From an uncultured Prevotellaceae bacterium (GTDB taxonomy: Bacteria; Bacteroidota; Bacteroidia; Bacteroidales; Bacteroidaceae), in the NCBI GenBank assembly GCA_902774815.1, contig CACYJV010000001.1:124001-188000 (forward strand): DNA of 64,000 nucleotides, read 5' to 3'. The position numbers and the translations under genes are program-made. The notes beneath the pieces are model-generated. The model was not told the DNA's origin and searched no databases. It worked only from the letters and a program-made list of their open reading frames with translations. Of this stretch, positions 18,215 to 26,567 are shown piece by piece (within the stretch, counting starts at the first letter, position 1; every line of letters begins with the position of its first letter).

Positions 18215-20392
18215 ATGAACACCATCAAATCCCTATTCGTGGTAGCCCTGCTCATCCTCGGTACCACCATTCAAGCACAGGAAATGATCCAAAAACAAAA
18301 CATCCGACTCCAGAGCGACCTGATGACGCCTGAAGCCCTTTGGGCTATGGGACGCATTGGTGGCTATGCTGCTTCGCCCGATGCCAAACACATCGTATAT
18401 AACGTGGCTTACTACAGCGTGAAGCAGAACAAAAGTCACCACATCCTCTACGTGATGGATGCTGACGGCCAGAACCAGCACCAACTTACCACCTCGGCGA
18501 AGAACGAGACCGATGCTGCATGGCTCAGCAATGACCGCATCGCCTTCATTAGCGGTGGCGAGGTGTGGAGCATGAACATCGATGGCACCAACCGCCAGCA
18601 ACTCTCACAAACCAATGGCGAGGTCGAAGGATTCCTCTTCTCGCCCGACCAGAAGAAAGTCATCCTGTTGAAGTCACTACCCTACTACGGCTCTATCCGT
18701 AAAAATCCCGACGACCTGCCCAAGGCCAGCGGACGACTCGTGACCGACATGAACTATCGCCACTGGGACCATTACGTAGAGAGCATCATGCACCCCTTCG
18801 TGGCCGATGTCGATCCATCATCATTCATCATTGATCCTTCATCCATGAAGGACATTCTTGAAGGCAAGCCCTTCGAGTGCCCCATGGCACCCTTCGGTGG
18901 CATTGAGCAACTCGCCTGGAGCCCTGATGCCAAGACCATCGCCTACACCTGCCGTACCAAAGAGGGCGTCGAGTACGCCATTTCCACCGACTCTGACATC
19001 TTCCTTTACGATGTAACCACAGGCTCTGTGAGCAATCTCTGCAAGCCTGAGGGCTATGTCGCCCCCAAGAGCAATCCTACCAAGTCGATGAAAGACCAAC
19101 CCGTGAACAGCCCTGAGCATTTGAAGTACCTGCCCGGCTATGACCAAAACCCAAAATTCTCGCCCGATGGACGCTATGTGGCATGGCTTTCCATGGCACG
19201 CAACGGCTACGAGAGTGACCGCCAGCGCCTTTGCTGCTACGATTTCAAGACGGGCGAGAAGCGCTTCCTCACCGAATCCTTCGACTCTAATGTCGATGAT
19301 TTCTGTTGGTCGGACAGCAAAGACGCCACCATCTACTTCATTGGCGTGTGGCATGCTACCGAAAACCTCTACGCAATCAACTGGAAAGGCGAAGTGAAGC
19401 AGATCACCAACGACTGTGCCGACTTTGGTTCGCTACAGATGCTGAATAATGGAAAGCAGCTTGTCATGGAACGCCACGACTACTTCCATCCCGCTGACCT
19501 TTATATCGTCACGCCTAACTGGAAGAAGCCCCAGCTCACCGATATCCGACAGATCACCAACGAGAATAAACACATACTCTCGCAACTCGCCGCTGGCACC
19601 TCAGAGCAGCGTTGGGTGAAGACCACCGATGGCAAAGAAATGCTCTACTGGGTGATTCTGCCGCCCCACTTCGACGCTACGAAGAAGTACCCCACCCTGC
19701 TCTTCTGCGAAGGCGGACCACAAAGTCCCGTCAGCCAGTTCTGGTCCTACCGCTGGAACTTCATGATCATGGCCTCACAGGGCTATGTCGTTATTGCACC
19801 CAACCGCCACGGTCTGCCAGGGTTCGGCTCTGAGTGGTGCGAAGAAATCTCCGGCGACTGGACTGGCCAGTGCATGGACGACTATCTCACTGCTATTGAC
19901 GATGCTGCCCAGAACCTTCCCTATGTCGACAAAGACCGCCTGGCTGCCGTTGGAGCCTCGTTCGGAGGTTTCAGCGTCTATTACCTCGCTGGCCATCACG
20001 ATAAGCGCTTCAAGTGCTTCATCGCCCATGACGGTGCCTTCAACCTCGAGTCCATGTATACCGACACCGAGGAGGTGTGGTTCTCCAACTGGGAATACGA
20101 CGATGCCTATTGGAACAAGGATCAGACGGCTAACGCCCGCAAGACCTATGAGAACTCGCCCCACCGTTTCGTCGATAAGTGGGATACACCCATTCTCTGC
20201 ATCCACGGAGAGTTGGACTATCGCATCAATGCCAACCAGGGCATGGGAGCATTCAATGCCGCACGCCTGCGTGGCATTCCTGCCGAGCTGCTCATCTTCC
20301 CCGACGAGAACCACTGGGTGCTCAAGCCACAGAATGGCATCCTTTGGCAGCGCACTTACTTCGAGTGGCTTAACCGTTGGATTGGCAAATAA
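18215..20392 (+). CDS. S9 family prolyl oligopeptidase-type dipeptidyl peptidase (DPP5-like)
   Basis: Periplasmic serine peptidase of 725 residues predicted to cleave dipeptides or small oligopeptides. The signal peptide MNTIKSLFVVALLILGTTIQ ends around AQ. Residues 40-440 carry WD40/beta-propeller-like repeats (for example AASPDAKHIVY, AWSPDAKTIAY, KFSPDGRYVAW). The C-terminal alpha/beta-hydrolase holds Ser582 in GASFGGFS, Asp668 in GELDYRIN and His700 in DENHWVLK, a complete triad. The C-terminal segment resembles DPP5 of Porphyromonas. Peptidases of this type support growth on peptides in asaccharolytic relatives. Substrate preference is not readable here. Confidence 0.88.
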   Translation: MNTIKSLFVVALLILGTTIQAQEMIQKQNIRLQSDLMTPEALWAMGRIGGYAASPDAKHIVYNVAYYSVKQNKSHHILYVMDADGQNQHQLTTSAKNETDAAWLSNDRIAFISGGEVWSMNIDGTNRQQLSQTNGEVEGFLFSPDQKKVILLKSLPYYGSIRKNPDDLPKASGRLVTDMNYRHWDHYVESIMHPFVADVDPSSFIIDPSSMKDILEGKPFECPMAPFGGIEQLAWSPDAKTIAYTCRTKEGVEYAISTDSDIFLYDVTTGSVSNLCKPEGYVAPKSNPTKSMKDQPVNSPEHLKYLPGYDQNPKFSPDGRYVAWLSMARNGYESDRQRLCCYDFKTGEKRFLTESFDSNVDDFCWSDSKDATIYFIGVWHATENLYAINWKGEVKQITNDCADFGSLQMLNNGKQLVMERHDYFHPADLYIVTPNWKKPQLTDIRQITNENKHILSQLAAGTSEQRWVKTTDGKEMLYWVILPPHFDATKKYPTLLFCEGGPQSPVSQFWSYRWNFMIMASQGYVVIAPNRHGLPGFGSEWCEEISGDWTGQCMDDYLTAIDDAAQNLPYVDKDRLAAVGASFGGFSVYYLAGHHDKRFKCFIAHDGAFNLESMYTDTEEVWFSNWEYDDAYWNKDQTANARKTYENSPHRFVDKWDTPILCIHGELDYRINANQGMGAFNAARLRGIPAELLIFPDENHWVLKPQNGILWQRTYFEWLNRWIGK

Positions 20393-20403
20393 ACATCCGC
20401 TAT

Positions 20404-20910
20404 ATGAGCATGAACTTTTTAGAGCTCGTTAAGAGCAGATACAGCTGCAGGGCATATAAGTCCCTCAACGTCGAGAAGGAGAAACTCGACTACATTCTCG
20501 AGTGTGTCCGCCTGGCTCCTTCGGCAGTCAACCGCCAGCCTTGGCGTTTCCACATCGTCTGTCAGGAGGAGGAAAAAGCGAAGCTGCAGCAATGCTACAA
20601 CCGCGAATGGTTTGCAACGGCCCCCATGTACGTCATTGCCTCGGTGTTGCACGACGAGGAATGGGTCAGATCCGATGGCAAACACCATGGCGACATCGAC
20701 ATCGCCATTGCTGTTGAGCACCTGTGCCTGGCTGCCACCGAGCTGGGACTGGCCACGTGCTGGGTATGCAATTTCGACGTTGAACTATGCAAGACGCTGT
20801 TCAACCTACCCGAAAACGAAGAACCTGCAGTGCTCATACCCCTTGGCTATGCCGCAGGCGAGGCAAAGGCTGACCGCCAACGCAAACCCATGGAAGCAAT
20901 CGTCAAGTGA
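20404..20910 (+). CDS. Nitroreductase family protein (FMN)
   Basis: A 168-residue flavin oxidoreductase of the small nitroreductase family. The FMN-binding arginine/serine signature is RYSCRAYKS near the start; LAPSAVNRQPWRF and LGLATCWVCNF are typical of family members that also bind FMN through a dimer. Substrate unknown: the family includes NAD(P)H dehydrogenases and nitro- or quinone reductases. ATG at 20404 or 20410 are both possible; the gene starts 11 bases after the S9 peptidase and is likely in the same transcript. Repeat array B begins 8 bases after its stop. Confidence 0.85.
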   Translation: MSMNFLELVKSRYSCRAYKSLNVEKEKLDYILECVRLAPSAVNRQPWRFHIVCQEEEKAKLQQCYNREWFATAPMYVIASVLHDEEWVRSDGKHHGDIDIAIAVEHLCLAATELGLATCWVCNFDVELCKTLFNLPENEEPAVLIPLGYAAGEAKADRQRKPMEAIVK

Positions 20911-20918
20911 CGCGGAAT

Positions 20919-21160
20919 ACAAAGCAGCGTTCTACACCCTATAAAGCAATGATTCATCACCCACAAAGCAATGCTCCGTACCCCTATGGAGCATTGCTTT
21001 TCTGTTATAAACTCAATGCTTTACTATCAATAACTCAATGACTTACAGACTCTAAAGCATTGCTCTGCTACCACTAACTCAATGGTTTACAACCACGAAA
21101 GCATTGTTCTTCTACCACAAAGGGACTGCAAGCGTACCATTACACCAATGCGATAGCATC
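20919..21160. repeat. 22-bp-period degenerate tandem array B (11 units, exact register)
   Basis: Eleven consecutive 22-base units with no slip of register: starts at 20919, 20941, 20963, 20985, 21007, 21029, 21051, 21073, 21095, 21117 and 21139. Most carry a CAATG or CATTG core (AAAGCAATG, AAAGCATTG, AACTCAATG) at the same place, and six end in TACC or TACCCC. CAATG and CATTG are reverse complements of each other, so the core sometimes flips strand. The array sits just after a stop codon and before the promoter of the next gene. It has no open frame, no uniform repeat and no spacer, so it is neither coding nor CRISPR. Confidence 0.85.
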
Positions 21161-21253
21161 TTACTTCAGCACATCTGAAGCGCCAGCCTTACGGCTTTTA
21201 TCATTCAGCAGCGTTTTTTTAAGTTTTCAAACACGATTCTCGGATTTTATTTG
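21161..21253. other. Remainder of the 412-base gap after array B
   Basis: Holds one small perfect hairpin, CTTCAG / CTGAAG (21164-21169 with 21175-21180), a weak AGCC-TTAC-GGCT stem followed by TTTT around 21185-21199, and a run of seven T at 21216-21222. These may end transcription of the nitroreductase gene. Nothing else recognisable. Confidence 0.35.
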
Positions 21254-21261
21254 TATATTTG
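21254..21261 (+). promoter_or_regulatory. -7 element for the esterase gene
   Basis: TATATTTG at 21254-21261, 61 bases before the start codon; a TTTTATTTG stretch lies directly upstream but the -33 element is not clear. Confidence 0.45.
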
Positions 21262-21322
21262 CATGTCGTCCTGCAGCCAAGGGAATAGAATGGCGACGAT
21301 GGCATGATAAAGGTTTAGAAGC

Positions 21323-22012
21323 ATGGAAACAGAAGTCATTCGCATAGCAGGGAGGAATTGCCACATGTACACTCCGCTCAATGCACGGCATCTGCTCATC
21401 CAACCAGTGGACGAGCACGACCTGGAAGTGCTTACGGAAGAAGTGGCGACCATCAAGACGCTGACCGACAAACCTTTCGCTCTGGTAGCCTTTCAGGTGA
21501 ACGACTGGAACAAGGAACTGACTCCATGGCCGGCTCCACCGGTGTTTGGCAAGGTTCCGTTTGGCGATGGTGCAAACGATACCCTGCAGTTCATCGTCGA
21601 ACAGCTATTGCCCGAACTCCATGCCGAGGATTCACGATGCCTGCTTGGAGGTTATTCGCTGGCAGGGTTGTTTGTCCTTTGGACTGCCTATCAGACCGAC
21701 AGGTTCTTGGGGATTGCGGCCGCATCACCGTCCGTCTGGTATCCCTCGTGGATGGATTACGTTGCAGCCAGGAAGCCATTGGTACAAGAAGTCTATCTCA
21801 GCCTTGGCGATAAAGAGGAGAGAACGAAGAACACCGTAATGTGTCAGGTGGGCACAGCCATCCGCAAACAGCATGACTTGCTCGCCACACAAGGCATACG
21901 GACAACATTGGAATGGAATCCAGGCAACCATTTTGTTGATTCGGCAAAGCGAATGGCCAAAGGATTTGCCTGGGCTTTGAACAATGACCGTACATCACCA
22001 AAGAAAGAGTAA
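21323..22012 (+). CDS. Alpha/beta-hydrolase (esterase-D/IroE-like)
   Basis: A 229-residue cytoplasmic alpha/beta hydrolase without signal peptide. The nucleophile is Ser112 in GGYSLAGLFVLW, the acid is likely the Asp in LSLGDKEERTKN, and the base is the His in NPGNHFVDSAKR. The spacing matches the putative-esterase family that includes siderophore and S-formylglutathione hydrolases. No siderophore genes are near it, so its substrate remains open. It is 12 bases upstream of the galactanase gene and may share a transcript with it. Confidence 0.75.
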   Translation: METEVIRIAGRNCHMYTPLNARHLLIQPVDEHDLEVLTEEVATIKTLTDKPFALVAFQVNDWNKELTPWPAPPVFGKVPFGDGANDTLQFIVEQLLPELHAEDSRCLLGGYSLAGLFVLWTAYQTDRFLGIAAASPSVWYPSWMDYVAARKPLVQEVYLSLGDKEERTKNTVMCQVGTAIRKQHDLLATQGIRTTLEWNPGNHFVDSAKRMAKGFAWALNNDRTSPKKE

Positions 22013-22024
22013 AAGAAAACGTTT

Positions 22025-23140
22025 ATGATGAATAACAAAGACCGCCACACGATGCACAGACTACTTTTGACGATTGCAGCCCTGCTATCGCTGAACGGCA
22101 TCGCACAGACCACGAGCACAATCCAATCCGAAAAAGTGAACGACGCTGACGTTCGCTGTGAGGAACAAGTCATAAAAGACTTCGTGAAAGGGGCCGATGT
22201 GGGATTCCTGACGGGACAAGAACGACGCGGAACTGTGTTCCACGACCGACAAGGTCGTGAGCGGGAGTGCCTGGAACTACTGAAGAACGACTACCAGATG
22301 AGTGCCATCCGCATGCGTGTGTGGGTAAATCCTCGTGGTGGCTCATGCGATAAAAACGAACTGCTGGCAATGGCAAAGCGCGTTAAGGCGTTGGGAATGG
22401 ACCTGATGGTAGACTTCCACTACAGCGACTCATGGGCCGACCCAGGCAAACAGCCCATTCCGAAGGCATGGGCCGATCATTCTTACGAGCAGATGAAGGA
22501 GGATCTGCGCGCTCACACAGTTGACGTACTCACGCTGTTGAAGACGAACGGCATTACGCCCCGATGGGTGCAGGTAGGCAATGAGACTGCAAACGGCTTG
22601 CTGTGGCCTATGGGGCACATCGAGCAGCATCCCGATCAGTATGCCGGCTTTATCCGTACGGGTTATGATGCCGTGAAGGAGGTGTTTCCCGAAACCATCG
22701 TCATCGTACATCTGGACCGTGGCCACAAGCAAAGCCTTTACGACTACAATCTCGACATTGTGCTGCAGAACGGAGGCAAGTTCGACATGGTGGGTATGTC
22801 GCTCTATCCCTATTGGGCCATGGAGGGACACCCGGAACTGAACGCAGACGACATCATCAGCGACTGCATGGCCAACATACGCCACGTGAGTGAAAAATAC
22901 CATTGCGACGTGATGATTGTGGAAACGGGCTACGAGGTCGATGAGCAGCGCCCTGAGGTGATGGAGGAAGGGCGCCGACAGCTGACTCGTGTCATCCGCG
23001 AGGCTCAGACCGAGACTAACGGCCATTGCCGCGGTGTGTTCTATTGGGAGCCACAATGCCTTCCTGGCGGCTACAAGCTGGGGGCTTTTGACCACAATGC
23101 ATCGCCCACCGTCATCATGGATGGTTTCATTGAAAAGTAA
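22025..23140 (+). CDS. Secreted arabinogalactan endo-beta-1,4-galactanase (GH53)
   Basis: Cleaves beta-1,4-galactan side chains of pectin. The catalytic pair is Glu187 (acid/base, WVQVGNETANG) and Glu300 (nucleophile, MIVETGYEVD). The N-terminal FVKGADVGFLTGQE and RVWVNP segments are family hallmarks. The signal peptide is in MHRLLLTIAALLSLNGIAQT; ATG at 22025, 22028 or 22052 could start it, and 22052 gives the most compact signal. Length of 371 residues is that of a single-domain enzyme. No SusCD pair is nearby, so this is an isolated polysaccharide-degrading gene. Confidence 0.92.
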   Translation: MMNNKDRHTMHRLLLTIAALLSLNGIAQTTSTIQSEKVNDADVRCEEQVIKDFVKGADVGFLTGQERRGTVFHDRQGRERECLELLKNDYQMSAIRMRVWVNPRGGSCDKNELLAMAKRVKALGMDLMVDFHYSDSWADPGKQPIPKAWADHSYEQMKEDLRAHTVDVLTLLKTNGITPRWVQVGNETANGLLWPMGHIEQHPDQYAGFIRTGYDAVKEVFPETIVIVHLDRGHKQSLYDYNLDIVLQNGGKFDMVGMSLYPYWAMEGHPELNADDIISDCMANIRHVSEKYHCDVMIVETGYEVDEQRPEVMEEGRRQLTRVIREAQTETNGHCRGVFYWEPQCLPGGYKLGAFDHNASPTVIMDGFIEK

Positions 23141-23145
23141 CAAAC

Positions 23146-23346
23146 ATGGATTATCTGCCAAAAGACCCTGCCATTCTGGTTTCAAGCATCAACATGCTGC
23201 TACGCGACGAAGAATTTGACTCGTTGGAATCGCTGTGCTACGCTTTCAGCCGCGATTCAAAGGAAATCAAGGACTATCTGTTTGGAAAAGGATTTGTGTG
23301 GAGTGAATGGCAGAAACAATTTCGCCCCATAGGCTACGACGCATGA
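23146..23346 (+). CDS. DUF4250 small protein
   Basis: A 66-residue protein beginning MDYLPKDPAILVSSINMLLR, which fits DUF4250 (LPKDP..LLS.VN..LRD). These proteins are short, helical, of unknown function and often sit beside a second small gene, as here. It starts 5 bases after the galactanase stop and its stop overlaps the next start by 4 bases (ATGA). Confidence 0.75.
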   Translation: MDYLPKDPAILVSSINMLLRDEEFDSLESLCYAFSRDSKEIKDYLFGKGFVWSEWQKQFRPIGYDA

Positions 23347-23588
23347 TTACACGAGACAGCATAGAGACTGCCTACAGTTTCCTTCACCAGAAGCGCAACG
23401 TATACATAAACTCCTCGCTCGACTGGCAGCGGGACGACATAGAATATGCCATTGCATCCTATGTCGACGACATGAGCCAGGAACTGTACAATGCCATTGC
23501 CGAAGGCAACGCAGACTTCCTGAGGGATCACCGTCGGTTTGAAGAAGACATAAAGATAGCCGTGGAACGACTGGAAAGCATGCTTTGA
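23343..23588 (+). CDS. Small hypothetical protein coupled to DUF4250
   Basis: An 81-residue, probably all-helical, acidic protein (MITRDSIETAYSFLHQKRNV...). The true start is ATG at 23343, overlapping the DUF4250 stop codon by 4 bases, so translation is coupled. I do not recognise the family. No signal, membrane span or metal motif is present. Its only clue is the coupling to the DUF4250 gene. Confidence 0.7.
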   Translation: MITRDSIETAYSFLHQKRNVYINSSLDWQRDDIEYAIASYVDDMSQELYNAIAEGNADFLRDHRRFEEDIKIAVERLESML

Positions 23589-23635
23589 GCTGCTTCGCAC
23601 CGTGTTCCACGGCTATTATTCCATTGATACCTTAT

Positions 23636-25321
23636 TCAGAACTTCAACACCCGTCCTCCACGTGCAGGTATCGTCACGTGGACAGGGCTGTCGGCTTGCA
23701 GAGAGATTGCGACGTGTTCGTCGGTCAGCAGGTCAACGGCCTCGACGTTTCCCTCTGACAAGTGCAGATAGCTGAAAGCATGATTGGGAATGTTGACGTC
23801 AACAGTAACGTCATCATCAGCAAAGTTGACCACTACGAGAAGCGTATCGCTCTTACGGTCTGTTCCCTTCGCACGAGTCTGTGAACAGTCTTTCCGCAAA
23901 AAAGCATATTGGCGCTCGCCGATGTGCTGGTTGACGTACATAAGGTCGAACATCAGCCCCTGTGTAACGGCTTCCTCTGTTCGGGCAAGGTTGAGAACGC
24001 GACGATGAAACTCATAAAGCTGCTGCTCTGCCGTAGTGAGCGTACCTGCGGCTGCCCGGCATAGCGTATCGATACTCCAATAGTCGAAGATGGTAGTACG
24101 TCCGTCGCGGCCGCTGAATCCCTCGCTGTCCATGGCGCGTTCGCCATATTCCTCACCGGCATAGAGCATGAACGGATTCTGTCCGAGCAGGGTGCTGACG
24201 ATGAGTGCTGGTACGGCCTTTTGGCCATTACCAACAAAGAAGTCGCTGGCAATGCGTTGCTCGTCGTGGTTCTCAAGGAAATAGAGCATGTGCTGACGAA
24301 TATCGTCAACCGACTGCCACTGGCCAGAGATGTCGGAAGCTCGACGACGATGACAGACCACGTCGCGAAGGGCATCGTACATGCCAACTTTGTCGTAGAG
24401 CCAATCAAAACCTGCGCCAATGAAATCGCGATAGAGCCAGGGATCGTAGATCTCGCCGATGAACTTGACGTCGGGATAGTGCTCGCGAACCTGCGGGATG
24501 ACCCACCGCCAGAACTCTACAGGTACCATGAACACCATGTCGCAACGAAATGCATCGACACCTTTGGAAGCCCAGTAGAGCAGCACGTGGAGCATCTTCT
24601 GCCACGTGTCAGGCATGGGTGTGAAGTGCCCTACGCGACCGGCATAGTAGTCAACGCCGTAGTTCAGTTTCACGGTTTCATACCAATCATTACGGCTAGG
24701 GGCATTGCCAAAGTGGTCGTTGCCAGTAGCCTTGGCAGGAAACTCTACGTATTCGCCTGCCCCAGACTCATCGCTCTCAGCCACTTGGCAGGGGCTTACA
24801 AACGGCTGACCAGGACAATAGTAGAAGTTGTTCTGTGGCGAGAAGCCTTGGGCGGTGTCGTCGTTCTGTCCGAAGTCGCTCACGCCCTCAGGCTTGGCAA
24901 TGCTTTTGTACTGGCGTGCTACGTGATTGGGCACAAAGTCGAGGACCACCTTCAGGCCAGCACGATGGGTGCGGGCAACAAGTCGGTGGAACTCGTCCAT
25001 TCGTTTGTCGACATTCACGGCCAAATCGGGGTCGACATCATAGTAGTCGGCAATAGCATAGGGCGAACCTGCACGACCCTTTACCACGGAAGGGTGCTGG
25101 GATGGAATGCCAAAACGCGAGTAGTCGGTCATCGAAGCGTGCCGAATGACACCTGTATACCACACGTGCGACACACCAAGTTCACGCAGATGCTTCAGCA
25201 CCGACGGGGTAAAATCGGCCATTTTGCCACAACCGTTTTCCTCGATAGTACCATTCTGCTTACGCGTCAGACAGCGATTGCCGTAAAGGCGCGTAAACAC
25301 CTGATAGATGATTAGTTTCAT
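23636..25321 (-). CDS. Alpha-amylase family glycoside hydrolase (GH13), cytoplasmic
   Basis: A 561-residue GH13 enzyme without signal peptide, hence intracellular. The (beta/alpha)8 barrel carries the conserved regions VLDFVPNHV, GVDAFRCDMV with nucleophile Asp261, FIGEIYDP with acid/base Glu290, and FLENHDEQR with Asp353. A long loop (about 140-215) and a C-terminal beta domain complete it. The family covers amylases, maltogenic and transferring enzymes; the exact activity cannot be assigned. It lies on the same strand as the glycogen cluster and likely acts on intracellular glycogen or maltodextrin. Its 140-base leader contains two families of short repeats. Confidence 0.88.
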   Translation of the reverse strand: MKLIIYQVFTRLYGNRCLTRKQNGTIEENGCGKMADFTPSVLKHLRELGVSHVWYTGVIRHASMTDYSRFGIPSQHPSVVKGRAGSPYAIADYYDVDPDLAVNVDKRMDEFHRLVARTHRAGLKVVLDFVPNHVARQYKSIAKPEGVSDFGQNDDTAQGFSPQNNFYYCPGQPFVSPCQVAESDESGAGEYVEFPAKATGNDHFGNAPSRNDWYETVKLNYGVDYYAGRVGHFTPMPDTWQKMLHVLLYWASKGVDAFRCDMVFMVPVEFWRWVIPQVREHYPDVKFIGEIYDPWLYRDFIGAGFDWLYDKVGMYDALRDVVCHRRRASDISGQWQSVDDIRQHMLYFLENHDEQRIASDFFVGNGQKAVPALIVSTLLGQNPFMLYAGEEYGERAMDSEGFSGRDGRTTIFDYWSIDTLCRAAAGTLTTAEQQLYEFHRRVLNLARTEEAVTQGLMFDLMYVNQHIGERQYAFLRKDCSQTRAKGTDRKSDTLLVVVNFADDDVTVDVNIPNHAFSYLHLSEGNVEAVDLLTDEHVAISLQADSPVHVTIPARGGRVLKF

Positions 25322-25356
25322 CGGTTTTACTGATTGACGGATTTTCCGATTTACCC

Positions 25357-25384
25357 CACAGATTACACAGATTGCGCAGATTAT
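25357..25384 (-). repeat. AATCTGTGTA-type short tandem repeat in the GH13 leader
   Basis: On the minus strand AATCTGCGC, AATCTGTGT and AATCTGTGG follow each other in steps of 9-10 bases. A related ATCCGTGTCAT repeat lies upstream of fabD at 26395-26450. Confidence 0.5.
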
Positions 25385-25429
25385 TTATTCATGTTCTGTA
25401 ACAATCCTGCGCACCCACAAAGGGTAATC

Positions 25430-25466
25430 ATAATTATCAATTATCAATTGTCAATTATCAATTAAC
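25430..25466 (-). repeat. TTGATAATTG short tandem repeat between fabD and the GH13 gene
   Basis: Four imperfect copies of a 10-base word (AATTGATAATTG, with one AATTGACAATTG) directly after, and partly over, the fabD stop codon. The same word recurs at 28099-28133 and 44662-44677, in each case in the leader of a minus-strand gene. Confidence 0.6.
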
Positions 25467-26352
25467 AAGTGATTCCGTGAACCGTTACGTCACGACTGAT
25501 CTTGGCAATCATGCCCTGCAGAGCCTTGCCAGGGCCACATTCCGTAAAGTCGGTGGCACCGTCGGCAATCATGTTCTGTACGCTCTTGGTCCAACGAACT
25601 GAACCTGTCAGTTGAGCCATGAGGTTGGCTTTAATCTCTGCAGGATCCGTATGGGGCAATGCATCGACGTTCTGGTAAACTGGGCACAAGGGAGTCTTGA
25701 ACTCAGTCTGCTCGATGGCGGCAGCCAACTCGTCCTTGGCAGCCTGCATCAGCGGTGAGTGGAAAGCACCGCTAACAGGCAGCACGAGCGCACGCTTGGC
25801 ACCAGCTGCTTTCAACTTCTCGCAGGCAGCGTTGACCGCCTCCACATGACCAGAGATGACCAACTGACCAGGACAGTTGTAGTTGGCAGGAATGACCACA
25901 CTTTCGTCGGTGCTCACTTCGCGACACACCTGTTCAACAACCTCGTCTGGCAGAGCGATGATGGCAGCCATTGTGCCAGGTTGGGCTTCGCAACACTTCT
26001 GCATAGCCATAGCACGGGCATGTACCAAACGCAAGCCGTCCTCAAACGTCAGTGCGCCTGCAGCCACCAGTGCCGACAGCTCGCCAAGCGAATGACCAGC
26101 CACCATGGCAGGCTGAAACTCGTCGCCCATGCAGAGGGCAGAGATAACGCTATGAAGGAAAACTGCCGGTTGCGTGACTTTCGTCTGCTTGAGCTCGTCG
26201 GCGGTGCCTTCAAACATGATATCGGTGATCTTAAAACCAAGAACGTCATTAGCCTTGTCGAAGAGTTCGCGAGCCTTCTCGTTCTGTTCGTAGAGGTCCT
26301 TGCCCATACCTACGAACTGTGCTCCCTGACCGGGAAAAACAAATGCTTTCAT
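25462..26352 (-). CDS. fabD: Malonyl-CoA:ACP transacylase
   Basis: Moves malonyl groups from CoA to acyl carrier protein to feed fatty-acid elongation. At 296 residues it has the standard length. The N-terminal FPGQGAQFVGMGKDLYE, the nucleophile Ser88 in GHSLGE, and the catalytic His in SGAFHSPLM are all present. It has its own promoter at 26482-26489 and a leader of about 125 bases. It sits between two starch/glycogen genes, with a terminator on its upstream side, so it is probably a separate unit. Confidence 0.95.
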   Translation of the reverse strand: MKAFVFPGQGAQFVGMGKDLYEQNEKARELFDKANDVLGFKITDIMFEGTADELKQTKVTQPAVFLHSVISALCMGDEFQPAMVAGHSLGELSALVAAGALTFEDGLRLVHARAMAMQKCCEAQPGTMAAIIALPDEVVEQVCREVSTDESVVIPANYNCPGQLVISGHVEAVNAACEKLKAAGAKRALVLPVSGAFHSPLMQAAKDELAAAIEQTEFKTPLCPVYQNVDALPHTDPAEIKANLMAQLTGSVRWTKSVQNMIADGATDFTECGPGKALQGMIAKISRDVTVHGITC

Positions 26353-26394
26353 ATTTTATCTATATTTACAATTTAATTATTTACGATTTTGCAA

Positions 26395-26450
26395 CCATGG
26401 ATGTCACGGATTCTTCTGAATGACACGGATAGAATGGATGACACAGAGGG
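26395..26450 (-). repeat. ATCCGTGTCAT-type repeats in the fabD leader
   Basis: On the plus strand GATGTCACGGAT, AATGACACGGAT and GGATGACACAGAG recur in steps of roughly 20-25 bases within the untranslated leader of fabD. No obvious stem-loop or ligand-binding fold is visible. Confidence 0.45.
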
Positions 26451-26481
26451 TTGGAATTATCTATTTGTACAATTTCGGGCG

Positions 26482-26489
26482 CAAAGGTA
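26482..26489 (-). promoter_or_regulatory. fabD -7 promoter element
   Basis: TACCTTTG on the minus strand, about 130 bases upstream of the fabD start, giving a long leader that holds the ATCCGTGTCAT repeats. Confidence 0.5.
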
Positions 26490-26510
26490 CGAAAAAAAGA
26501 CATAATACGC

Positions 26511-26542
26511 AAACAGGGATGGAGAAAAATCCCCATCCCTGT
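26511..26542 (-). terminator. Hairpin terminator after the GH57 gene
   Basis: Perfect 10-bp stem ACAGGGATGG (26513-26522) with CCATCCCTGT (26533-26542), 10-base loop, followed on the minus strand by a short T run. It ends the debranching/GT/GH57 transcript before the fabD promoter. Confidence 0.65.
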
Positions 26543-26567
26543 CAGTTATGTATAGCATTCTGCCAAA

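Noticed and set aside
20919-21160. CRISPR array
   Set aside because: Period is 22 bases with no constant repeat, no separate spacers and no cas genes; units differ from each other throughout.
24221-25315. Plus-strand open frame of 364 codons
   Set aside because: Antisense to the GH13 gene and without family features; a by-product of codon bias.
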